From Deltaproteobacteria bacterium (GTDB lineage Bacteria; Myxococcota_A; UBA796; GCA-2862545), in NCBI GenBank assembly GCA_019307545.1, contig JAFDJI010000083.1, positions 1 to 11,477 of the forward strand: a DNA stretch of 11,477 nt, given 5' to 3'. How positions within the stretch are numbered: position 1 is the stretch's first letter; each line of letters opens with the position of its first letter. Below are positions 6,284-11,477 of this stretch, one piece after another. Both the position numbers and the translations under genes were made by a program. The notes beneath the pieces are model-generated. The model saw only the letters and a list, made by a program, of their open reading frames with translations. It was not told the origin of the DNA and searched no databases.

Positions 6284-7603
6284 GTGTTTGTGCTGGGACA
6301 TTTGCTGATGCTGATCATCGGGTGTCCGGGGCCTGCCGATGCGCCGGAGACGCCAGAGCCCTACGCTTGGCACTGGGTGCAGGCGGACGGACGCATGGTG
6401 GTGCACCGGGGGGTGAACCTGAACAACCATGCCAAGCGCCGCCCGGAGCACCACCATGGGCTGGACCCCACCGAGTTGGCCCTGCTCCCCGCAAACGGCA
6501 TCACCCTGGTCCGCTTCCTCGTGTTTTGGGAGGCGATGGAGCCGGAGGAGGGGATCTACGACGAGACCTACCTCGCCCAGGTTCGCGCCGACTTGCTCGA
6601 GGTGGAGGCGCTCGGTCTGGAGGTGATCGTCGACGTGCACCAGGACGTGTACGGGGAGGGTTTCGGATTCACTGGCTTCCCCACCTGGACCTGTTCCCAG
6701 GAGGCCTATGACGCCTTCGTACGCAGCGAGGGGTACTGGTTCCTCAACTACAGCGATCCGAACGTCGTGGGCTGCTTCGACGCCTTTTGGGCGTCGGCAG
6801 ACCTCCAGGACGCCTACGCCGCCATGACGGCGCGGCTGGTGGCCGAGGTGGTCGACATCCCCGCCGTGGTGGGCCTGGACGTGATGAACGAGCCCTTCTG
6901 GGGAAGCCTGGATGCCATCGAGCACGACGAGGTCGCGCTGCCTGCCTTCTACGCCCGGGTGGTGGAGGCGGTGCGCGCCGAAGCGCCGACCTTGCGGATC
7001 TTCCTGGAGCCATCACTCGCCGCCAGCATCACCGCCGAGTCGCGGCTCGACCTGTCCGGGTTGGCGGGGCCCTTGGGCTTCGCCCCGCACTTCTACCCGC
7101 CCTACGCCGAGTTGGGCACAGGGTGGGACGGCACCTTCGCTGCCGAGGCGGGCGCCCTGGGAGGCCTGTCGGCCCACGCCCGCACCCAGGGCGTGCCGCT
7201 ATTCCTCGGTGAGTTCGGGATCTTCTCCGCGATTGGCAACGAGGATGGGTACGTTCGCGAGGTGCGGGCCGCGGTGGAGACCGACGGGGGGAGCGTCGCC
7301 TACTGGTCCTTCGACCATGGCAGCAACCTGCTCACCCAGGAGGGCGAAGCGGGGTGGCTGCTGCCAGTGTTCGGAGAGATCTGGCCTCATCGAATCCCCG
7401 GTCGGTTGGAGGGCCTCGAGGACCAAGCGGTCCGTTTCACCCTGTACGGGGAGGGGGAGGTGGAGTGGATGGCGCCCTTCGCGACGGGGTGCGCTGCAGA
7501 GGCCGAGGGCGCCGAGGTGGTGGCCACGGTCCGGGACGGGACCCGGGTCCAGGTGGGGGTGGTGGGCGACGGGCTCGTCCGTCTCGCCTTGCGCTGCGAT
7601 TAG
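6284..7603 (+). CDS. Glycoside hydrolase family 5 lipoprotein, endoglycosylceramidase-like
   Basis: The 439-residue protein has a very short leader, MFVLGHLLMLIIGC; Cys14 fits a lipobox, so the enzyme is probably membrane-anchored and faces outward. The body is a GH5 (beta/alpha)8 barrel. HRGVNLNNH (41-49) opens the barrel, VRFLVFWEAMEP (76-87) follows, then DVHQD (117-121) and GFPTWTC (131-137). MNEP (201-204) carries the acid/base Glu203, HFYPPY (269-274) follows, and LGEFG (308-312) carries the nucleophile Glu310, followed by YWSFD. The HQD...G.P.W pattern with MNEP is typical of the endoglycosylceramidase branch, which releases the glycan from glycosphingolipids; other beta-glucosidic substrates are possible. 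Residues after about 380 form a small beta-rich C-terminal domain, also usual there. Start GTG at 6284 is chosen for its strong ribosome site and because it completes the leader; ATG at 6308 would cut the leader to six residues. Confidence 0.88.
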   Translation: MFVLGHLLMLIIGCPGPADAPETPEPYAWHWVQADGRMVVHRGVNLNNHAKRRPEHHHGLDPTELALLPANGITLVRFLVFWEAMEPEEGIYDETYLAQVRADLLEVEALGLEVIVDVHQDVYGEGFGFTGFPTWTCSQEAYDAFVRSEGYWFLNYSDPNVVGCFDAFWASADLQDAYAAMTARLVAEVVDIPAVVGLDVMNEPFWGSLDAIEHDEVALPAFYARVVEAVRAEAPTLRIFLEPSLAASITAESRLDLSGLAGPLGFAPHFYPPYAELGTGWDGTFAAEAGALGGLSAHARTQGVPLFLGEFGIFSAIGNEDGYVREVRAAVETDGGSVAYWSFDHGSNLLTQEGEAGWLLPVFGEIWPHRIPGRLEGLEDQAVRFTLYGEGEVEWMAPFATGCAAEAEGAEVVATVRDGTRVQVGVVGDGLVRLALRCD

Positions 7604-7618
7604 TCTCTGGAGGCGCGC

Positions 7619-7888
7619 TCAGGTCCGGTTCATGCGGTAGCGGCCGAGCTTCGACTCCTTGAGGGGGGCTTCCTCGATTCGGGTCACCAACGCGTTCACC
7701 CCCTCCCGCCCCTCTACCAGGGCGGCCGGACCGCCGCCGCGGACCCGAGATGCCGTGCCCGGGTCACCGTCATCATGCTCCGACACCCCGACGAGGGCGC
7801 CACCCGCAGCGAGGTTGACCGAGGTGACCATCCCGCTGGTATCTTCGCTTGTCTTGCGGCGGCTCCCGCCCGCCCACTGCAGCTTCAC
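7619..7888 (-). CDS. Small hypothetical protein, 89 aa (or 70 aa from ATG 7831)
   Basis: I do not recognise a family. The frame shows strong G/C third-position bias, unlike the opposite strand, and fills the space between the GH5 gene and greB, so I think it is coding. From GTG 7888 it has 89 residues; from the internal ATG at 7831 it has 70, beginning MVTSVNLAAGGALVG. The shorter form looks more natural, because the extra 19 residues (KLQWAGGSRRKTSEDTSG) are low in structure, but a weak GGGGTGAG lies before the GTG and nothing clear before the ATG. Content: a hydrophobic Gly/Ala strand-like start, an acidic turn (SEHDDGDPG), a Gly-rich GGGPAALVEG and a basic tail (KESKLGRYRMNRT). No signal peptide or TM segment. 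It converges on the GH5 stop (15 bp) and diverges from greB. Confidence 0.5.
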   Translation of the reverse strand: MKLQWAGGSRRKTSEDTSGMVTSVNLAAGGALVGVSEHDDGDPGTASRVRGGGPAALVEGREGVNALVTRIEEAPLKESKLGRYRMNRT

Positions 7889-7910
7889 CGCTCACCCCGT
7901 CTGGGTGAAG
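7883..7910. promoter_or_regulatory. Inverted repeat in the divergent region before greB
   Basis: CTTCACC (7883-7889) and GGTGAAG (7904-7910) form a perfect 7-bp inverted repeat around a 14-nt centre. A second, overlapping pair TCACCC (7892-7897) and GGGTGA (7903-7908) shares the right arm, so TTCACC/CTCACC also occurs as an 8-bp-spaced direct repeat. It lies 36 bp upstream of the greB start and touches the GTG of the facing small gene. It could be an operator or an mRNA hairpin; no factor can be named. Confidence 0.35.
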
Positions 7911-7946
7911 ATAGCACCCGCACCTGCGGACCGCTGGAGGACGTCA

Positions 7947-8456
7947 GTGTCCACCCCCAACTACATCACCCCGAATGGCGGGGAACGACTCAGGCGGGAG
8001 ATGGAATGGCTCCAGCGGGAGGAGCGGCCCCATGTGGTGAGGGAGGTGACCGAGGCCGCCGCACAGGGCGACCGGTCCGAGAATGCGGAGTACATCTACG
8101 GAAAGAAGCGCCTGCGGGCCATCGACAAGCGCATGCGTTTCCTCATGGGACGCCTGGGCAACGTCATCGTCGTCGATCCGGCCGAGCAGGACGGGATCCG
8201 GGTGCTGTTCGGGGCCACGGTGGTGATCGCCAACGAAGAGGGCGAGGAGAGGAGTTGGCGTATCTACGGCGAGGACGAAGTGGACGTGGACCGCGGCATC
8301 CTCTCCTGGAAGTCGCCCCTGGGGCGCGCCCTGCTCGGGAAGGAGGAGGGAGACGAGGTGACCTACCGCGCCCCCGGGGGTATGCACGCGGTGGAGATCG
8401 TAGCCGTTCGCTACGAGGCCCAGGAGCCGCTCGGCGAGCTGACGTTCGGGACCTAG
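7947..8456 (+). CDS. greB: Transcription elongation factor GreB
   Basis: Rescues backtracked RNA polymerase by entering the secondary channel and stimulating cleavage of the extruded 3' RNA end. The protein has 169 residues, close to the usual GreA/GreB length (about 158). The N-terminal coiled-coil domain starts at NYITPNGGERLRREME and carries the acidic tip GDRSENAEY (41-49); Asp42 and Glu45 are the metal-coordinating pair needed for cleavage. YGKKRLRAIDKRMRFL (51-66) is the GreB-type return helix; GreA differs there. The C-terminal FKBP-like domain follows with FGATVVIANEEG, RIYGEDE, SPLGRALLGKEEGDEV and PGG. Start GTG at 7947 is 6 nt after GGAGG; the same frame is open further upstream, but that part has no gene-like character. 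Downstream, 33 bp separate its stop from the end of the facing gene. It looks like an ordinary housekeeping copy. Confidence 0.96.
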   Translation: MSTPNYITPNGGERLRREMEWLQREERPHVVREVTEAAAQGDRSENAEYIYGKKRLRAIDKRMRFLMGRLGNVIVVDPAEQDGIRVLFGATVVIANEEGEERSWRIYGEDEVDVDRGILSWKSPLGRALLGKEEGDEVTYRAPGGMHAVEIVAVRYEAQEPLGELTFGT

Positions 8457-8489
8457 CGCGGATGGCCGCCTGGTCCCTTGAGTTGGAGG

Positions 8490-9110
8490 TCAGCGGACGC
8501 GCGCGTAGCGACCGGTCATGACGGTGTCGCTCCCGGCGCGTACCCGGATCAGCCGGGCCTCCACGTCCATCGTCTGCCCTGGCTGGATGCGGTCGGCGAT
8601 CTGCCCGTCCAAGGCAACCTCCAGCACCCCGCCATCGCACGCCAGCCGGTAGGTCCGTGGGTCCGCGCCGCGGAACAGGGTCTGCCAGGCCTCCTCGCCC
8701 GGGTCCACCCTCAAATTCCCCTCCAGGTGTAGCGGGGTCTCCTGGATGCTCACCCGAGGCCGGTTGCCCACCCGGACCACGCGTACCCTGGATTGGGGGC
8801 TCGATTCGGCGGGGACGTCGGTCGGCTCGGCTACGCGTAGCTCGGGGCGCGGGGTCTCGTCGGCGTCGTCCGGAGCCCCATCGTCCTTCCCGCCGTCCAG
8901 GACCGTCACCTGGGGCTTCGCCGGTTCCCCGCCCCCTTTCGGTGTAGACAGGTCGCCGAGCGTGGCCCTGAGCGCCTCGCGGACCCCGTCACCGATCATG
9001 TCGCCCAACTTCCCGTCCCCAAGCTCGAGGGCCGCGAAGGCCTCGTCGACCTGCGCCATCAGCTCTTCGAAGAGGTCGTCGTCGTCGTCTGGCGGTCGAG
9101 GCATGGTCAC
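8490..9110 (-). CDS. Acidic protein of unknown function, 206 aa
   Basis: I do not recognise a family. Three parts can be seen. Residues 1-55 are acidic and helical (DDDDDLFEELMAQVDEAFAAL, in two pieces, then MIGDGVREALRATLG). Residues 56-112 are a Gly/Pro/Asp-rich linker. Residues 117-206 form a compact beta-rich domain (RVSIQETPLHLEGNL, TYRLACDGGVLEVALDG, QPGQTMDVEARLIRV, MTGRYARVR). That domain resembles a small beta-barrel or PilZ-like fold only in general outline; no RxxxR motif is present. There is no signal peptide, so it is probably cytoplasmic. Start: GTG at 9110, overlapping the TGA of the upstream gene by 4 bp, which suggests coupled translation; the ATG at 9104 is equally possible and no strong ribosome site favours either. 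It is the second gene of a two-gene minus-strand unit after an exported protein. Confidence 0.8.
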   Translation of the reverse strand: MTMPRPPDDDDDLFEELMAQVDEAFAALELGDGKLGDMIGDGVREALRATLGDLSTPKGGGEPAKPQVTVLDGGKDDGAPDDADETPRPELRVAEPTDVPAESSPQSRVRVVRVGNRPRVSIQETPLHLEGNLRVDPGEEAWQTLFRGADPRTYRLACDGGVLEVALDGQIADRIQPGQTMDVEARLIRVRAGSDTVMTGRYARVR

Positions 9111-9814
9111 ATCCGTACGCTGATCACGGGGCCGTGCATGAACACCTGCGTGGCGGAGTAGGCCTTCCAGGTCCAGAGCCAGCCCACCTGGAAGTGGAAC
9201 TGCCCGAAGTAGAACACCGAAAGCCCCATCTCCATCTCGTGGAAGGGCCCGAGGTCTGCGATGCGGGAGGTGCTAGAGCCGAGGGGCGTGATCATCCACG
9301 CTGGGGTGATGTTGGCGATTACCCAGAGCTCCCGGAGCGGTTTGATCGTCCCGCGGAGGTCCCATCCAAGACCCGAGTAGGCGGGCAGGGTGTAGTCGCT
9401 GCCGCTGTAGAGGTTGATGAAGAAGTCTGGGCCCGTGGTGACGCGGAACAGGTCGTCGTCGAACCCGAAGAAGCTCCCCACCCGACCGTCGAGGCCCAGC
9501 CCCCCATGGGTGATGCTGTAGGTGATGGTGCCCGCGAGCCGCGAATAGCCGTACCAGTGGGGTCCGTCGCGATAGCGATAGCGGAGTCCCCCCGAGACGC
9601 CGCCGACCAGTTGAACGGTGACCGGGAATGAGCTTCCCTGCACCGGAAACAGCGAGCGCAGCTCCGAGACCGGTTCCCAGTACGGCTCGACCTTCCACGG
9701 CGGCTCGGACATGGGCCGCGGACCGGACTCGGACAGGGCACGGTTCCCCTCGTCGGGGTCCTGTGCGAAGCCAGGTGGTGTCAGCAGCAGTGCCAGTGCG
9801 AGCGCGACGGTCAT
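9107..9814 (-). CDS. Exported beta-rich protein, possibly outer-membrane barrel
   Basis: The 235-residue protein has a leader MTVALALALLLTPPGFA that would be cut after Ala17. The n-region lacks Lys or Arg, unusual for a signal peptide. Mature residues 60-235 alternate polar and aromatic or aliphatic residues in strand-length runs (VTVQLVGGVSGGLRYRYR, WYGYSRLAGTITYSITHGG, VGSFFGFDDDLFRVTTG, FFINLYSG, LWVIANITPAWMITP, MGLSVFYFGQFHFQVGWLW). Aromatic residues sit at strand ends. This suits a small outer-membrane beta-barrel of about eight to ten strands, but no family motif is seen and the last residue is Met rather than Phe or Trp. Start: ATG at 9814, 4 nt after GAGGA; the frame continues upstream to 9898 without a leader-like sequence. 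It is divergent from the Ser/Thr kinase gene (82 bp between starts) and overlaps the next gene by 4 bp. Confidence 0.8.
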   Translation of the reverse strand: MTVALALALLLTPPGFAQDPDEGNRALSESGPRPMSEPPWKVEPYWEPVSELRSLFPVQGSSFPVTVQLVGGVSGGLRYRYRDGPHWYGYSRLAGTITYSITHGGLGLDGRVGSFFGFDDDLFRVTTGPDFFINLYSGSDYTLPAYSGLGWDLRGTIKPLRELWVIANITPAWMITPLGSSTSRIADLGPFHEMEMGLSVFYFGQFHFQVGWLWTWKAYSATQVFMHGPVISVRM

Positions 9815-9873
9815 AGCATCCTCGGTACGCCGTGCATGGATGGCACTGTATCCTGTCGGGTCGCGCGCCAGCG

Positions 9874-9891
9874 TACTAAACTGGGGTCCCC
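9874..9891 (+). promoter_or_regulatory. Weak -10-like site and small palindrome before the kinase gene
   Basis: The 82-bp divergent region holds TACTAA (9874-9879), a partial -10 match with no convincing -35 at 17 bp. The 9-bp palindrome GGGGTCCCC follows (9883-9891). No good Shine-Dalgarno precedes the ATG at 9897, so the kinase mRNA may have a very short leader. Both are weak signals. Confidence 0.2.
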
Positions 9892-9896
9892 GCTGC

Positions 9897-11477
9897 ATGG
9901 GTGAAGGGTTGAGCGACGCGGCACCACCGCTCGAACAAGGTCGCTACAGGCTGATCGACGTGCTCGGTGAAGGCGGCATGGCCGTGGTCTACCGCGCCTG
10001 GGATAGCCGTCTCGAGGTCTGGCGCGCCATCAAGGTCCTCAACGCTCAGCTCACCAACCGCACCAGCATCCGCATCCGCTTCGAGAACGAGGCGCGGACG
10101 ATGGCGAAGCTTCACCACCGCAACATCGTCACCATCCACGACGTGGGACGGGACCAACAGCGGGTGTTCATGGTGATGGAGATGGTGGAGGGGGGCAGCC
10201 TGGTGGACTGGGTGGAGGCCAACGGCCCCATGCCGCCGCGCATGGCCATCGACGTGATGAAGGCAGTGCTGGTCGCGCTCCAGGCCGCCCATAGCGCCAG
10301 CGTCATCCACCGGGACATCAAGCCCCACAACATCCTCATCGGCCGCGACGGGACCCCCAAGGTGACCGACTTCGGGATCGCGCGGCTGGCCGACACCGAC
10401 CACTCCTTCACCAAGACCGGCGCCATGATGGGGACCTGGACCTACATGGCTCCGGAGCAGCGGACCAGCGCCCGCCGGGTGGACGGTCGCGCCGACGTGT
10501 ATGCGGCTGCAGCCACCCTGTACGCCCTGGTGACGGCGAAGGAGCCTTTCGACCTGTACACCACCGAGCTCCACGACGAGCTGTTCGCGGGCATTCCCGT
10601 GGACGTCGCCGAGGTCATCAAGACCGGCACCCGCTACCGGCCGAACGACCGGTACGCGAGCGCCGACGCCTTCCGGGAGGCCCTGGGGACGCTGGAGGGT
10701 GAGTACCCGGCCATTCCCGCGGGGACGCCAGCGCTGGTGGTCCACGCCCTGAGTCGCGGCACCTCGGCTCCGCCACCTCCGCCCTTGGAGGAGGAAGACC
10801 TCCCGGCTCAATCCGACCCCACCTTCTTCATCGGGGAGACCCGTGCGGGCACCCTCGGCGTCGGGGCGCTCCAAGAGGTCGCTGCCGAGGCTTCCGTGGC
10901 TCCTGGAGCATCGGTGGACATAGGGACTTCGGTCGTCCCCGAGCCGTCGATCCCCTCCGACGGCACCCTGTCTGGAGAAACGGACAGCGACGTGGTGTCC
11001 CTCCCGTCGCCGGTGTTGCGCACCCCCGAGACGAGCATCACCGAGACGACCGGAACCATGCCTCACCGCCGTGCTGGGTGGGCACCGTGGGTCCTGGTGG
11101 GCGTGCTCTCGGTGGCATTGCTACTCTCGGCGGTCACGCTCGGGGGTGTGGGGGTTGCGCTGTTCGCGGGGGACCAGGTGTTCTGGGGGTCCGCGGCGCC
11201 GGAACCCGCTCTGACCGATGGCGATGCCGAGCTGGTGCCGGAACCCTCCGAAGAGGTGGCGGAGCCTTCTGACGAGGTGGCGGAACCCTCCACCGAGCCC
11301 GCCGAGGGTCCCGAGGAGACCCCCGGAACCGCCGATGAGGAAGTGGTCCCAATGGAGGAGGTCGCTCCGGCCGAGGCCGCCCCGCCGCCGGTTGCCCCAA
11401 GGCCAACGCCCGTGGTCGTGTCGCCCCCAGCCGTGGAGCCCACCCCCGATTCAAAGCGGATCGTCGTGGTACACCCG
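9897..11477 (+). CDS. Hanks-type Ser/Thr protein kinase with one TM segment, 3' end missing
   Basis: Phosphorylates Ser/Thr on proteins; 527 residues are visible and the frame is still open at the window edge. The kinase domain is about 17-266: P-loop GEGGMAVVY (24-32), Lys46 in AIKVL, alpha-C Glu65, HRDIKPHN with catalytic Asp140, DFG (158-160), a TKTGAMMGTWTYMAPEQ activation segment (172-188) and Arg252 in PNDRYASA. All key residues are present, so it should be active. Residues 285-390 form a Pro/Ser/Thr/Glu-rich juxtamembrane linker. HRR (390-392) precedes one TM segment (about 396-424), so the kinase is cytoplasmic and the C-terminal tail, rich in Pro and Glu, lies outside. The tail includes a three-copy repeat. 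No PASTA or other sensor domain is seen before the cut, but one could follow KRIVVVHP. Start ATG at 9897 lacks a clear ribosome site. This is the common bacterial kinase arrangement, frequent in Myxococcota. Confidence 0.95.
   Translation, partial: MGEGLSDAAPPLEQGRYRLIDVLGEGGMAVVYRAWDSRLEVWRAIKVLNAQLTNRTSIRIRFENEARTMAKLHHRNIVTIHDVGRDQQRVFMVMEMVEGGSLVDWVEANGPMPPRMAIDVMKAVLVALQAAHSASVIHRDIKPHNILIGRDGTPKVTDFGIARLADTDHSFTKTGAMMGTWTYMAPEQRTSARRVDGRADVYAAAATLYALVTAKEPFDLYTTELHDELFAGIPVDVAEVIKTGTRYRPNDRYASADAFREALGTLEGEYPAIPAGTPALVVHALSRGTSAPPPPPLEEEDLPAQSDPTFFIGETRAGTLGVGALQEVAAEASVAPGASVDIGTSVVPEPSIPSDGTLSGETDSDVVSLPSPVLRTPETSITETTGTMPHRRAGWAPWVLVGVLSVALLLSAVTLGGVGVALFAGDQVFWGSAAPEPALTDGDAELVPEPSEEVAEPSDEVAEPSTEPAEGPEETPGTADEEVVPMEEVAPAEAAPPPVAPRPTPVVVSPPAVEPTPDSKRIVVVHP
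11229..11291 (+). repeat. Three tandem 21-nt coding repeats in the kinase tail
   Basis: Units at 11229-11249, 11250-11270 and 11271-11291 encode ELVPEPS, EEVAEPS and DEVAEPS (residues 445-465); TEPAEGP after them is a decayed fourth copy. Units two and three differ mainly at third positions (GAGCCTTCT against GAACCCTCC), so the copies are not recent. The repeat lengthens an acidic, proline-containing extracytoplasmic spacer. Confidence 0.75.

Noticed and set aside
9876..11066. A 396-codon open frame on the - strand
   Set aside because: It is antisense to the Ser/Thr kinase, which has a full set of kinase motifs. The His/Gly/Val-rich translation is typical of a shadow frame.
1..11477. Search for mobile elements, tRNA, rRNA, CRISPR or defence genes
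   Set aside because: I saw no transposase, integrase or nuclease motifs, no terminal repeats, no regularly spaced repeats and no tRNA- or rRNA-like sequence by eye.

Overview
The DNA is GC-rich, with strong G/C bias at third codon positions in every called gene, GTG starts in several of them, and little space between genes. The gene set is several short-leader lipoproteins, a calcium-loop FG-GAP/VCBS protein, a transmembrane Hanks-type Ser/Thr kinase and a large membrane histidine kinase. This suits a Gram-negative, high-GC bacterium of the Myxococcota/deltaproteobacterial kind. That is inference from style and content; nothing here is diagnostic of a taxon.

Layout. (1) Positions 2-880 (+) hold the 3' part of a zinc-dependent alcohol dehydrogenase cut by the window edge. 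A 94-residue unknown gene (877-1161, -) converges on it and the two overlap by 4 bp. (2) Three minus-strand genes form a probable operon, transcribed 4755 to 1331: an exported HEAT/TPR-like helical-repeat protein, a two-TM histidine kinase whose extracytoplasmic part contains TPR-like helices, and a 98-residue lipoprotein. No response regulator is present. (3) Divergent from it are two plus-strand lipoproteins: an FG-GAP/VCBS calcium-loop protein (4845-6128) and a glycoside hydrolase family 5 enzyme of endoglycosylceramidase type (6284-7603). A nested hairpin and a -10-like site lie between them. (4) A small unknown gene (7619-7888, -) and greB (7947-8456, +) diverge across a short region with an inverted repeat. 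(5) Two minus-strand genes overlapping by 4 bp encode an exported beta-rich protein (9107-9814) and an acidic unknown protein (8490-9110). (6) Divergent from these, a Ser/Thr protein kinase with one TM segment and an acidic, proline-rich extracytoplasmic tail (9897 to the end) runs off the window. It carries three 21-nt coding repeats.

How the genes may work together. The HEAT-kinase-lipoprotein operon looks like an envelope-sensing unit that signals to a regulator encoded elsewhere. The two lipoproteins beside it could be surface proteins, one of them degrading glycolipid-type substrates. GreB is housekeeping. The Ser/Thr kinase faces an exported protein gene across an 82-bp divergent region, which could mean shared control. 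I found no mobile element, CRISPR array, tRNA or rRNA, and no clear new defence or mobile system. The best leads are the orphan sensor operon, the GH5 lipoprotein and the three unrecognised genes.
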